From assembly GCA_963736505.1 (NCBI GenBank), contig CAVTOZ010000005.1, positions 558,001 through 622,000 of the forward strand: a stretch of 64,000 nucleotides of DNA, given 5' to 3'. Shown here piece after piece: positions 25,872-34,137 of this stretch (the first letter of the stretch is position 1; every line of letters begins with the position of its first letter). The DNA is from Solirubrobacter sp963736505. GTDB lineage: Bacteria; Actinomycetota; Thermoleophilia; Solirubrobacterales; Solirubrobacteraceae. The notes under the pieces were generated by a model. That model saw nothing but the letters and a program-made list of their open reading frames with translations, had not been told where the DNA came from and did not search any database. A program made the position numbers and the translations under genes.

Positions 25872-26405
25872 GTGAGCGCGGAAGCCCAGCAAGAGCCGCC
25901 GGACCCCTCTGGGTCCCGGGACCCGTGGGACCTCCGGCCCCTGCTGCTGATCGACGTCGACGGCGTGCTGTCGCTCTACGGCACCGGCGACGGCACGCGC
26001 GTGGGCGCGCTCGTCGACGGCGTGCCGCATCTGCTCTCGCGTGACGCCGCCGCGGCGCTGCGCGGTCTGGTCGCGCACTTCGAGTGCGTGTGGTGCACGG
26101 GCTGGGAGGAGCGCGCGGACGAGCACCTGCCGGCGCTGCTGGACCTCCCGCGCGGCTGGGCCTACGTGCCGCTGGGGCGCCCAGGTCCGGGCCTGCACTG
26201 GAAGCTCGAGGGCATCGACGCGTTCGCCGGCCGGTCGCGACCGCTGGCGTGGATCGACGACGGCCTCGACATCTCCTGCCAGGAATGGGCCGAGGCCCGG
26301 CCGGGATCCACGCTGCTGGTCCCGACCGAGCCTGACGTCGGCCTCACCGAGGCCCACGCGCACACGCTGCGCACATGGGCCTCGGGCCTGTCCACGGAGC
26401 ACTAG
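25872..26405 (+). CDS. HAD-like phosphatase-fold protein
   Basis: A 177-residue compact HAD-family protein. Motif I is LLLIDVDGVL (residues 24-33; Asp28 and Asp30), motif II-like WCTGWEER and motif IV-like AWIDDGLD follow in the expected order. There is no cap domain. It resembles the small HAD proteins annotated near RNA repair or as stand-alone hydrolases; the substrate is unknown. The start is GTG 25872 without a clear ribosome site, 17 bp from the divergent M4 gene start. Confidence 0.8.
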   Translation: MSAEAQQEPPDPSGSRDPWDLRPLLLIDVDGVLSLYGTGDGTRVGALVDGVPHLLSRDAAAALRGLVAHFECVWCTGWEERADEHLPALLDLPRGWAYVPLGRPGPGLHWKLEGIDAFAGRSRPLAWIDDGLDISCQEWAEARPGSTLLVPTEPDVGLTEAHAHTLRTWASGLSTEH

Positions 26406-27017
26406 TCCGACTCATCGCCGCGGGCGCCGTCGCGCTCGCATGCGCCGCGACAGAGACCGCGCAGGCGGCACCCGCGCCGGTCCCGTGCACGAACATCGGC
26501 GGCGGTCACTACGAATGCGGCTGGTACGTCCCGGGCGACGGGGTGCACGGCGGCTCGCTGGTCGCCGTCGGGACCACGACCGTCGGCTACCTCCACAAGG
26601 GCCGCAACTGGATCGTGTGCCAGCAGACGGGCGGCGACGTCCGCAACGCCGCCGACGCCGCCGGCCGGCTGTCGGCTGTCGGCTGTCGGCGATCGTGCGC
26701 TACGCGTTCGTCGCCTCGCACAGCTCCACGCGCGTCGCGCGCCTGCGCGTGACCGACGCCCCGGCGGGCGCGACGGTCACGGTGACGTGCCGCGGCGGGC
26801 GCTGCCCGAAGCCGGGCACGTTCACGGCCGACGCTGCCGGTCGCGCGACGCTGACGAAGCTGTTCAAGCGCCGCTGCGCGCCGGCGCCCGCGTCGACGTC
26901 GCGATCAGCGCGCCGAACACGGTCGGCAAGGTCGTCCGGTTCACGATCCGCCGCGGCCACACGCCGCGTGCGGAGACGCTCTGCCTGCCGCCCGGAGGTA
27001 CGCCTCAGCGCTGCTAG
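26375..27017 (+). pseudogene. Secreted protein gene broken by two frameshifts
   Basis: Three frames together spell one exported protein. The first part is a signal peptide (VRLIAAGAVALACAATETAQA) with a Cys-containing domain ending DAAGRLSA. The second continues VRYAFVASHSSTRVARLRVTD up to LTKLFKRR, and the third is LRAGARVDVAISAPNTVGK to the stop TAG at 27015. The first break lies at three tandem CTGTCGG units (26669-26689); a single unit would join the first two frames exactly. The second break is a missing base near 26871-26875. The start is uncertain (ATG 26375 overlaps the HAD gene). Two sequencing errors are possible but the repeat makes slippage likely. Confidence 0.75.
26669..26689. 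repeat. Heptanucleotide tandem repeat (CTGTCGG)x3
   Basis: Three perfect head-to-tail copies sit inside a secreted-protein reading frame. Two extra units (+14 nt) account for the observed frame change. Confidence 0.95.
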
Positions 27018-27769
27018 TCGTAGTGCTTGATCATCCGCACGTTGAGCACCAGCATCAGGGCGCCGGCCACCGCGACGACGGCGAAGCCGCGCAGGATGTG
27101 CGTCCACGCCAGGTCGTCGAGGATCAGCGACCGCAGCGCCTCCATCAGGTAGGTGACCGGGTTCAGCGACGCGGCGATCTCCATCGGGCGCGTGAGCATG
27201 TCGCGCGGCACGAAGTTCGGCGTCAGGAACAGCAACGGGAAGAACACGAGCCCGCCGGAGTTGGTGGCGGCGGCGCTGCGCGTCTTGAGCGCGATCAGCT
27301 GGATGAAGCCGACGTAGACGACCGCCCACGACGCCGTCAGCAGGACCAGCAGCACGAAGCCGAGCACGCCGCTGGCGATCGTGATGCCGAACACCAGCCC
27401 GAGCAGGACGATCGCGGCCGCGATCAGGAGCCCCTTGACGAACTCGGCCAGCAGCCGGCCGAGCACGATCGCGGTGCGCGGGACGGGCGCCGCGCGCAGC
27501 TTGTCGAAGTAGCCGCCCTCGATGTCCTCGACGAGGAACAGCGCGGCGGTGCCGAACGACGCGGCGAGCAGCAGCGAGCTGGGCAGCTGGAACGCGCCGT
27601 AGCCCTGGCCCTTGAGGAACTCCGTCGACGCCGACGGGAAGATCTTCCCGGCCTGGCCGACGTTGACGACGAGGAAGAACAGCGGGATGAACAGCGTCGG
27701 GACCAGCGCCTCCGGCGTGCGCCACGCCTCGCGCAGCGCGCGCTGGCCGAGCGCCCATGCGTAGCTCAT
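27014..27769 (-). CDS. ABC-2 type exporter permease
   Basis: A 251-residue membrane subunit of a DrrAB-type exporter with six helices. It has the characteristic ABC-2 segments AALFLVEDIEGGYFDKLRAAPVPR (cytoplasmic loop) and LTPNFVPRDMLTRPMEIAASLNP before the last helix. ATG 27769 lies behind GGAGGT and overlaps the ATPase gene stop by 4 bp (ATGA), so the two are coupled. The substrate is unknown; the family exports drugs or lipids. Its stop shares a CTAG with the pseudogene at 26375-27017. Confidence 0.92.
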   Translation of the reverse strand: MSYAWALGQRALREAWRTPEALVPTLFIPLFFLVVNVGQAGKIFPSASTEFLKGQGYGAFQLPSSLLLAASFGTAALFLVEDIEGGYFDKLRAAPVPRTAIVLGRLLAEFVKGLLIAAAIVLLGLVFGITIASGVLGFVLLVLLTASWAVVYVGFIQLIALKTRSAAATNSGGLVFFPLLFLTPNFVPRDMLTRPMEIAASLNPVTYLMEALRSLILDDLAWTHILRGFAVVAVAGALMLVLNVRMIKHYD

Positions 27770-28581
27770 GCCGACACCTCCTGCACGTCGCCCTCGACGC
27801 GCCCGCGCGTGCGCCCCGTGGCGTCGAGGAAGACGTCGTCGAGCGTCGGCTCGGCGGCCAGGCCCTCGCGCTCGCGCAGCTCGGCCTTCAGCTCCGTCGG
27901 CGTGCCCTCGCGCACGATCAGCCCGCCGTCGATGATCGCCAGCCGGTCGCACAGCTGGTCGGCCTCCTCGAGGTACTGGGTCGTGAGGAAGACGGTCGTG
28001 CCGCGCTGGTTGATGCGCCGCACCTCGTCCCACACGGTCAGCCGGCTCGCCGGATCCAGGCCGGTCGTCGGCTCGTCGAGGAACAGCACCTCGGGCTCGT
28101 GCACGAGCGCCGACGCGAGGTCGAGGCGGCGCTTCATGCCGCCCGAGTAGCCCTTGATCCGCCGGTCGGCGGCGTCCTCGAGCTCGACCAGGGCGAGCAG
28201 CTCGAGCGCGCGGGCGGCCGACTCGTGCGTGGACATCCCGAACAGGCGCCCCTGCAGGATCAGCAGCTCGCGCCCGGTCTGGCGCGGGTCGAGCCCGGCC
28301 TCCTGCAGCGCCACGCCCATCTTCCGGCGCGCGGCGTCCGGCTCGTGCGTGACGTCGACTCCGGCGACGCTGGCGGTTCCGGACGTGATCGACAGCAGCG
28401 TCGTGAGCATCCGCACGGTGGTGCTCTTGCCGGCGCCGTTGGGGCCGAGGAAGCCGAACACCTCCCCGCCGCGGATGTTCAGGTCGACGCCGCGCACCGC
28501 CTCGATCACGCCCGACCGGCCCTTGTAGTGCTTCACGAGTCCTTCCGCCGTCACGGCGGCCTGGGTGTCACCTTCGAGCAT
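27766..28581 (-). CDS. ABC exporter ATPase, DrrA-like
   Basis: A 271-residue ATP-binding subunit pairing with the downstream permease. Walker A is GPNGAGKST, the Q-loop is VALQEAG, the signature is YSGGMKRR, Walker B is VLFLDEPTTGLD and the H-loop region FLTTQYLEEAD ends without the classical His (Gln instead), as in DrrA proteins. The DrrA C-terminal extension EPTLDDVFLDATGR is present. The start is ATG 28581 behind GAGG; a TTG at 28623 would add 14 residues. Confidence 0.92.
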   Translation of the reverse strand: MLEGDTQAAVTAEGLVKHYKGRSGVIEAVRGVDLNIRGGEVFGFLGPNGAGKSTTVRMLTTLLSITSGTASVAGVDVTHEPDAARRKMGVALQEAGLDPRQTGRELLILQGRLFGMSTHESAARALELLALVELEDAADRRIKGYSGGMKRRLDLASALVHEPEVLFLDEPTTGLDPASRLTVWDEVRRINQRGTTVFLTTQYLEEADQLCDRLAIIDGGLIVREGTPTELKAELREREGLAAEPTLDDVFLDATGRTRGRVEGDVQEVSA

Positions 28582-28632
28582 GGGCCTCAACGTACGCGAC
28601 GATGCGGTCACTGGCTTCTCCAAACATGCTGT

Positions 28633-29442
28633 CTACGGGTATCCGGCGTGCGGGACCGCGACGTCCTGCGCGTAGACGACGCCGGTCTTCCCCTCCATCG
28701 CCGCCGTGCCACGCCACTCGGCGGCCGCGATGTAGAGCGTGCTGCCGCCGAGCATGCACGCGAAGCCGCCGCGGTCGAGCTCGATCGTCTGCAGGATCTC
28801 GCCGCCCTCGCGCACGCGCACGCAGCGCTGGTTCGGCACGTCGGCGTACCAGACCGCGCCCTCGGCGTCGAAGCAGATGCCGTCGGGCGCCGAGCCCTCG
28901 ATCTCGGCCCAGGCGCGGCCGGGCGAGAGGCCGCCGTCGGCGGCGATGTCGTACGCGGTCAGCTTGTGGCCATAGGACTCGGCGATCACCAGCGTGTCGC
29001 CGCGGATCGCGATCCCGTTCGGGAACGCGATCCCCTCGGCCACGCGGCGCGCGCCGCCGTCAGGCGTGACGAGCGCGATCCCGCCGGGCGCGAACTCGCC
29101 GCCGGGGAAGTCGAAGCCGGTGTAGCCGATGTAGGCGTTGCCGCGGCCGTCGACGGCGATGTCGTTCCACGGCGGCGGGGCGAGCGCCGTCAGGTCGGCA
29201 TGCGTGGCGAGCGTGCCGTCGGGCTCGCGGCGCAGCAGCAGCCCCTCGCGCCCGGAGACGATCAGCATCCGCCCGTCGGGGAGCCAGTCGAAGGACACCG
29301 GCAGCGCTCCGACCGCGATCTCGACCTCGCCGTCGAGCGTGACGATCCTCTGGGCGAGCCAGTCGGCGACCCACAGGCGCCCGTCGTGCCAGCGCGGCGA
29401 CTCGCCGATCGTCAGCCCGGTCTTCAACGTTCGCATCGCCAT
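28633..29442 (-). CDS. SMP-30/gluconolactonase-family lactonase
   Basis: A 269-residue six-bladed propeller enzyme. The metal-binding set of the family is visible: GESPRW (Glu near residue 14), PPWNDIAVD (Asn), FPNGIA (Asn) and APDGICFD (Asp). Such enzymes hydrolyse sugar lactones, often next to sugar dehydrogenases. Here zwf is 1.2 kb away on the other strand, so a pentose-phosphate role (6-phosphogluconolactone or another lactone) is possible but unproven. It is divergent from the truncated globin with a 13-bp gap. Confidence 0.87.
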   Translation of the reverse strand: MAMRTLKTGLTIGESPRWHDGRLWVADWLAQRIVTLDGEVEIAVGALPVSFDWLPDGRMLIVSGREGLLLRREPDGTLATHADLTALAPPPWNDIAVDGRGNAYIGYTGFDFPGGEFAPGGIALVTPDGGARRVAEGIAFPNGIAIRGDTLVIAESYGHKLTAYDIAADGGLSPGRAWAEIEGSAPDGICFDAEGAVWYADVPNQRCVRVREGGEILQTIELDRGGFACMLGGSTLYIAAAEWRGTAAMEGKTGVVYAQDVAVPHAGYP

Positions 29443-29455
29443 AGTGTCTAGTCAG

Positions 29456-29884
29456 ATGGACATCGAGACACGAGCCGACGTCGAGCGACTGGTGCGCGCC
29501 TTCTACGGTCGCGCGATGGTCGATCCGCTGATCGGGTGGCTGTTCGTCGACGTCGCGAAGCTCGACCTCGAGGCGCATGTCCCGCGGATCGCGTCGTTCT
29601 GGGAGACGATCCTGCTCGGCGCCCAGACCTACAGCGGCGGCGCCTTCGCGCCGCACGCGGTCCTGCACGCCAAGGCCGGGCTGCGCGCCGCGCACTTCGA
29701 GCGCTGGCTCGTGCTCTGGCGCGAGACCGTCGACGAGCTGTTCGCCGGCCCGCGCGCCGAGCTGGCGAAGTCGCACGCCGAGCGGGTCGCGCACGCGTTC
29801 CACGGCAGGCTCGCCACGCTGGGCACGGAGCCCGTCGTCGGCGGCCTGCTGACGATCACCGTCCGCGGTCCGCGCGACGACTGA
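29456..29884 (+). CDS. Truncated hemoglobin, group III-like
   Basis: A 142-residue 2/2 globin. The N-terminal helix IETRADVERLVRAFYGRAMVDPLIGWLF carries the B-helix Phe-Tyr pair. HVPRIASFWETILLG has the E-helix Trp, and LHAKAGLRAAHFERWLVLWRETVDELF holds the proximal His (AHF) and the group III-type Trp residues. It is likely a haem oxygen or NO-handling protein. ATG 29456 is used here; GTG 29444 in frame would add four residues. No ribosome site fits, so leaderless expression is likely. The gene end overlaps the small acidic ORF on the other strand. Confidence 0.87.
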   Translation: MDIETRADVERLVRAFYGRAMVDPLIGWLFVDVAKLDLEAHVPRIASFWETILLGAQTYSGGAFAPHAVLHAKAGLRAAHFERWLVLWRETVDELFAGPRAELAKSHAERVAHAFHGRLATLGTEPVVGGLLTITVRGPRDD

Positions 29885-30122
29885 GCGCGGCGGCGTCGCG
29901 CAGGTCGGGCTCGGCGCCTTCGGGCCGGTCGGGCCCGCCGTCGGTCGTCGCGTCGGCGGCATCGCCCGCACTGAGGTCGATGCCCTCGGAGGTCGCCGGC
30001 GTGTCGGAGCCGGTCGTCTCCCCCAGCACGTCGCTGCCGAGCTCGGGATCGTCGTCGCCCTTCTCGCGCGCCTCGTCGGGACCGGGCGTCGTTCCTCCGC
30101 GCTGCTCGCTTGGCTTCGTCAT
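29856..30122 (-). CDS. Small acidic disordered protein, 88 aa
   Basis: An 88-residue hydrophilic protein rich in Asp, Glu, Gly, Thr and Ala, with no predicted fold (MTKPSEQRGGTTPGPDEAREKGDDD), ending in a basic patch RRADRGR. It has an AGGA site before ATG 30122. That ATG overlaps the ATG of the divergent isochorismatase gene in a CATG palindrome, and its end overlaps the globin gene by 29 bp. The function is unknown; the composition resembles actinobacterial low-complexity stress proteins. Confidence 0.5.
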   Translation of the reverse strand: MTKPSEQRGGTTPGPDEAREKGDDDPELGSDVLGETTGSDTPATSEGIDLSAGDAADATTDGGPDRPEGAEPDLRDAAALSRRADRGR

Positions 30123-30687
30123 GCCATCGTCCTACCCGCTGATGCCGCTGCTCGCCCATGAGGACTGCCTGCTGGTCGTGATCGACGCCCAGCCGGGCTT
30201 CTATCCCGCCGACCTCCCGGACCGCGAGGCCGCGATCGCCGCGCTCGAGCGCGCCGCGTGGCTGGCGGCGCTGGCGCGCGCGCTGGCGGTACCGATCGTG
30301 GTGACCGAGGAGGAGCCGGATCGCAACGGGCGGACCGACGCGCGCTTCGGCGACGTGCGCGCGCACCTCAAGCCGACGTTCGGGCTGGCCGGCACGCCGG
30401 ATATCCTCGCGGCGGTCCGCGCCACCGGCCGCCCGACCGCCGTGCTGGCCGGGTTCGAGACCGACGTCTGCGTTTACCAGTCCGCCGTCGGGCTGCTCGA
30501 CGCGGGCCTGCGCGTGACCGTCGCCGAGGACGCCACGTTCTCGCCGGGCGAGATGCACGCGCGCGGGCTTGCGCGCCTGCGCGACGCGGGCGCCGGGCTG
30601 ACGCACTGCAAGGCGCTCGCCTACGAGTGGGCGCGGACCGTCGAAGGCGCGGCGGTGCTTCCCCGCCCGGCGCCGTTCAGACTGTGA
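30121..30687 (+). CDS. Isochorismatase-family cysteine hydrolase
   Basis: A 188-residue cysteine hydrolase-fold enzyme. The catalytic triad is recognisable as Asp in LLVVIDAQPGFYP, Lys in AHLKPTFG and Cys in FETDVCVYQSA. The substrate could be a nicotinamide-, biuret- or N-carbamoyl-type amide; no neighbour settles it. The start is ATG 30121 (MPSSYPLMPLL), or ATG 30142. It runs directly into zwf, whose start overlaps or lies 5 bp after its stop, so the two are likely cotranscribed. Confidence 0.85.
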   Translation: MPSSYPLMPLLAHEDCLLVVIDAQPGFYPADLPDREAAIAALERAAWLAALARALAVPIVVTEEEPDRNGRTDARFGDVRAHLKPTFGLAGTPDILAAVRATGRPTAVLAGFETDVCVYQSAVGLLDAGLRVTVAEDATFSPGEMHARGLARLRDAGAGLTHCKALAYEWARTVEGAAVLPRPAPFRL

Positions 30688-30692
30688 CGGCC

Positions 30693-32039
30693 ATGGATCC
30701 CCACGTCATCGTGCTGTTCGGTGCCCGCGGCGACCTCGCGCGGCGCAAGTTGTGGCCCGGACTGTTCCGTCTGTGGAAGGCGGGGCGGATGCCGGAGGAG
30801 TTCCGGATCGTCGGCTCCGGGCGCCACGCACCGGACGACTTCGCGGGGATCGTGCGCAAGGCGGTCGGCGAGGACGCGGACGACTTCATCGAGCGCATCT
30901 CGTTCGTGGCCTCCTCCGACGAGGACGGGTCGGAGCTCGCGCGCGCCGTGGACGACGCGCTCGGCCCGGACGCGCGCAGGCTGCTGTACATGTCGGTGCC
31001 GCCGTCGGCGATGCTGCCGATGGTCGGCATGCTGGGCGCGAGCGGGCTCGCGAACGAGCGCACGCGGATCGTGCTCGAGAAGCCGTTCGGGCACGACGTC
31101 GACTCCGCCAAGGCGCTCAACGCGGCGCTGCACGAGCACTTCCCCGAGGACGCGATCTTCCGGATCGACCACTTCCTCGGCAAGGAATCGGCGCAGGACA
31201 TCCTCGCGCTGCGCTTCGCCAACGGCCTGTTCGAGCCGATCTGGAACCGCGAGCACCTCGCGTCGGTGCAGATCGACATCCCGGAGGACCTCGGGCTCGA
31301 AGGGCGCGGCGCGTTCTACGAGGAGACCGGCGCCTTCCGCGACATGGTCATCACGCACCTCAGCCAGATCCTCGGCTTCGTCGCGATGGAGACGCCCGCG
31401 AGCCTCGACGCGGCCGCGCTGCGCGACGCGAAGGCGGCCGCGTTCGCCGACCTGCGCCCGTTCGCGCCCGGCGACGCCGTGTACGGCCAGTTCGAGGGCT
31501 ACCGCGGCGAGGACGGCGTGGCGCGCGACTCGCGCACCGAGACGTTCGCGGCCGTGCGCGTCGAGCTCGACAACGACCGCTGGCGCGGCGTCCCGTTCCT
31601 GCTGCGCACCGGCAAGGCGATGGCGGAGAACCGGCGCGTGGTCACGCTCGTCCTGCGCGATCCGGCGAAGGTGCTGGTGCCGGGCGTCGAGCGTTCCGAC
31701 GAGCTCGTGATCGAGCTCGCCGACGACCCCCGGATCGCCGTCGAGCTGCGCGTCAAGCGGCCGGGCCCGGAGCTCGTCGCCACGCGCGCCGCGCTCGAGC
31801 TCGACGTCGAGCGCGCGGTCGGCGGGCACGGGCTGGAGGCCTACGAGCGGCTGCTGCTGGACGTGATGCACGGCGACCACCTGCTGTTCACGCGCGCCGA
31901 CGAGGTCGAGACGCTGTGGGAGCGCGCGGCGCCCCTGCTCACCGACCCGCCGGAGCCGCTGCCGTACGCGCGCGGCAGCTGGGGACCCGCGGCCGCCGAT
32001 TCGCTGGCGGGTCCGGGCGGATGGAGGGTGAGCCGCTAG
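30693..32039 (+). CDS. zwf: Glucose-6-phosphate 1-dehydrogenase
   Basis: Oxidises glucose 6-phosphate to 6-phosphogluconolactone with NADP, the first step of the oxidative pentose phosphate pathway. The N-terminal NADP motif GARGDLARRK is at residues 10-19 (Ser to Arg change from the common GASGDLA), and the substrate/catalytic signature RIDHFLGKE at 157-165 contains the catalytic His. EKPFGHD is also conserved. It has 448 residues, shorter than the usual 480-510. ATG 30693 is used; GTG 30684 would overlap the upstream stop by 3 bp. It shares a CTAG stop overlap with the GNAT gene. Confidence 0.93.
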   Translation: MDPHVIVLFGARGDLARRKLWPGLFRLWKAGRMPEEFRIVGSGRHAPDDFAGIVRKAVGEDADDFIERISFVASSDEDGSELARAVDDALGPDARRLLYMSVPPSAMLPMVGMLGASGLANERTRIVLEKPFGHDVDSAKALNAALHEHFPEDAIFRIDHFLGKESAQDILALRFANGLFEPIWNREHLASVQIDIPEDLGLEGRGAFYEETGAFRDMVITHLSQILGFVAMETPASLDAAALRDAKAAAFADLRPFAPGDAVYGQFEGYRGEDGVARDSRTETFAAVRVELDNDRWRGVPFLLRTGKAMAENRRVVTLVLRDPAKVLVPGVERSDELVIELADDPRIAVELRVKRPGPELVATRAALELDVERAVGGHGLEAYERLLLDVMHGDHLLFTRADEVETLWERAAPLLTDPPEPLPYARGSWGPAAADSLAGPGGWRVSR

Positions 32040-32554
32040 ACCGGCTCGGCGGGCGGCTCGTCGCCCGCGATCAGGACGCGCTGCGTCCATGCGACGTCGT
32101 GCCAGGCGCCGTCCTTGAACCCGATCCGGCGGTACGTGCCGACCGGCTCGAAGCCCATCGCGCGGTGCAGCCCCTCGCTCGCGTCGTTGGGCAGCGTCAT
32201 GCCGGCGATCGCCATCCGGTAGCCGCGCTCGGCCAGGCGGACGAGCAGCGCCTCGTAGAGCATGCGGCCGCCGCCGGTGCGCCGGCGGCCGAGCTCGAGG
32301 TACACGCTCACCTCGCATGCCCAGCGGTAGGCGGCGCGCGGCGCGAACCTGCCGCCGTACGCGTAGCCGACGACGCGCCCGGCGTCCTCCAGCACGAGCC
32401 AGGCGTGCGTGCGCGACGCGGTCGCGATCCGCTCCGCCATCTCGGCCGGCGCCGGCGGCACGGTCTCGAAGCTGATCGCGGTGCCGGTCACGTACGGCGC
32501 GTAGATCGCCGCGCAGGCCTCGGCGTCGCGTTCCGATCCGCAACGTACGAGCAT
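32036..32554 (-). CDS. GNAT acetyltransferase, phosphinothricin-acetyltransferase-like
   Basis: A 172-residue N-acetyltransferase. The order of elements matches the Pat/Bar group: AEACAAIYAPYVTGTAISFET, then WLVLEDAGRVVGYAYGGRF, the acetyl-CoA loop RRRTGGGRMLYEAL, then LPNDASEGLHRAMGFEPVGTYRRIGFK near the end. The physiological substrate is unknown. Its ATG at 32554 is divergent from the XRE-cupin regulator with a 27-bp AT-rich gap. Confidence 0.88.
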   Translation of the reverse strand: MLVRCGSERDAEACAAIYAPYVTGTAISFETVPPAPAEMAERIATASRTHAWLVLEDAGRVVGYAYGGRFAPRAAYRWACEVSVYLELGRRRTGGGRMLYEALLVRLAERGYRMAIAGMTLPNDASEGLHRAMGFEPVGTYRRIGFKDGAWHDVAWTQRVLIAGDEPPAEPV

Positions 32555-32557
32555 GCC

Positions 32558-32565
32558 ACTATAGT
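32558..32565. promoter_or_regulatory. Palindromic ACTATAGT with -10 element between GNAT and XRE-cupin genes
   Basis: ACTATAGT is a perfect palindrome whose TATAGT half is a good -10 hexamer for the rightward XRE-cupin gene (ATG 32582) and, by symmetry, for the leftward GNAT gene. It is the only AT-rich stretch in the gap, so both genes may start nearly leaderless. Confidence 0.4.
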
Positions 32566-32581
32566 AGCGATTCTCGCCATC

Positions 32582-33142
32582 ATGATGGACTCTCTTACCA
32601 CGTCGCTCGCCGGCGCCGTCCACGCCGCCCGGCTCGCCCAGGGCATGTCGGCGAGCGCGCTGGCGGAGCGCTCGGGCGTCTCGCGCGCGATGATCGCGAA
32701 GGTCGAGCGGGCGGAGGCGCAGCCGACGGCGGCCCTGCTCGGGCGCCTGTCGGCCGCGCTCGGGCTCACGCTCTCGGAGCTGATCGCGCGCGCCGAGCAC
32801 GCGGATCGCCGGCTCGCGCGCGCCGCCGACCAGCCGACGTGGACCGATCCCGAGAGCGGCTACACCCGGCGCGCGGTGTCGCCCGCCAGCGGCGGCCCGC
32901 TCGAGCTCGTCGAGGTCGAGCTCCCCGCCGGGGCGGAGGTCGAGATCCCGGCCGAGACCTACGCGTTCATCCACCAGCAGATCTGGGTGCTCGACGGGCA
33001 CCTGCGCTTCCGCGAGGGCGACGTCGAGCACGAGCTCGACGCGGGCGACTGCCTCCAGCTCGGCCCGCCGTCGGCGTGCGCGTTCATCAACCCGACGCGC
33101 CGGCCGTGCCGCTACCTGGTCGCGCTCACGCGGCGCGCTTGA
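32582..33142 (+). CDS. XRE-family regulator with C-terminal cupin domain
   Basis: A 186-residue regulator: an N-terminal helix-turn-helix (residues ~14-65; MSASALAERSGVSRAMIAKVERAEAQPTAA) joined to a cupin sensor domain (~105-180; WVLDGHLRFREGDVEHELDAGDCLQLG). The metal-type His residues of the cupin are partly replaced (HQQIW, EHELD). This architecture commonly controls a neighbouring amino-acid or small-molecule gene, here most plausibly the divergent GNAT or the Dyp peroxidase 14 bp downstream. ATG 32582 or 32585. Confidence 0.88.
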   Translation: MMDSLTTSLAGAVHAARLAQGMSASALAERSGVSRAMIAKVERAEAQPTAALLGRLSAALGLTLSELIARAEHADRRLARAADQPTWTDPESGYTRRAVSPASGGPLELVEVELPAGAEVEIPAETYAFIHQQIWVLDGHLRFREGDVEHELDAGDCLQLGPPSACAFINPTRRPCRYLVALTRRA

Positions 33143-33156
33143 CTAGGCTGCGCGGC

Positions 33157-34137
33157 GTGGAGCAGGCGGTTCTCACGCCGATCACCGAGGCGGCGATCTT
33201 CCTCGTGCTGACCGTCGAGCCGGGCGCCGAGGACGGCGTCCGCGACCTGCTGGCCGACGTCAGCGGGCTCAAGCGCTCGGTCGGCTTCCGCATCCCGGAG
33301 GGCGCGCTGGAGTGCGTGACAGGCATCGGCTCGGACCTGTGGGACCGGCTCTTCGGCGACCCGCGCCCCGCCGGGCTGCACCCGTTCCGCGAGCTGGCCG
33401 GCGGGCGCCACACCGCGGTCGCGACGCCCGGGGACCTGCTGTTCCACATCCGCGCGCACCGCTTCGACCTCTGCTTCGAGCTCGCCCAGCGCCTGACGGA
33501 CCGCCTCGCCGGGCTCGCCCGCGTCGCCGACGAGGTGCACGGGTTCCGCTCCTTCGACCTGCGCGACCTGCTCGGGTTCGTCGACGGCACCGAGAACCCC
33601 GGCGGCGACGACGCGTCGGCCGCGGTGACCGTCGGCGACGAGGACCCGGCGTTCGCCGGCGGCAGCTACGCGCTCGTGCAGAAGTACCTGCACGACCTGC
33701 ACGCGTGGGACGCGCTCCCGATCGAGGCGCAGGAGCAGGCGATCGGGCGCGAGAAGCTCTCCGACCTCGAGCTGGCCGACAAGGCGCCCGACTCGCACGT
33801 CGCGCTCAACACGATCGTGGGCGAGGACGGCGAGGAGCGCCAGATCATGCGCTTCAACATGCCGTTCGGCCGCGTCGGCGCGGGCGAGTTCGGCACCTAC
33901 TTCATCGGCTATGCCGCGGACCCGGCGGTGATCGAGGAGATGCTGACGAACATGTTCATCGGCAAGCCGCCCGGCACCACCGACCGGATCCTCGACTTCT
34001 CGACCGCCGTCACCGGCACGCTGTTCTACGTGCCGACCGCCGACTTCCTCGACGACCCGCCGCCCGCGCCGGCGCCCGCCGCCGCGGAGGACGGCGACGG
34101 GTCGCTGGGCATCGGCAGCCTCAGGCCGCGGCCTTGA
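33157..34137 (+). CDS. Dye-decolourising (Dyp-type) haem peroxidase
   Basis: A 326-residue haem peroxidase with the diagnostic GFVDGTENP at residues 140-148 (distal Asp143). A proximal-His region follows in KAPDSHVALN, then the C-terminal EEMLTNMFIGKPPGTTDRILDFS found in class B Dyp peroxidases. There is no Tat signal, so it is probably cytoplasmic or an encapsulin cargo; no encapsulin gene is visible. A proline/alanine-rich acidic tail ends the protein. The start is GTG 33157, 14 bp after the XRE-cupin gene. Its 3' end overlaps the converging fdhA by 17 bp. Confidence 0.92.
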   Translation: MEQAVLTPITEAAIFLVLTVEPGAEDGVRDLLADVSGLKRSVGFRIPEGALECVTGIGSDLWDRLFGDPRPAGLHPFRELAGGRHTAVATPGDLLFHIRAHRFDLCFELAQRLTDRLAGLARVADEVHGFRSFDLRDLLGFVDGTENPGGDDASAAVTVGDEDPAFAGGSYALVQKYLHDLHAWDALPIEAQEQAIGREKLSDLELADKAPDSHVALNTIVGEDGEERQIMRFNMPFGRVGAGEFGTYFIGYAADPAVIEEMLTNMFIGKPPGTTDRILDFSTAVTGTLFYVPTADFLDDPPPAPAPAAAEDGDGSLGIGSLRPRP

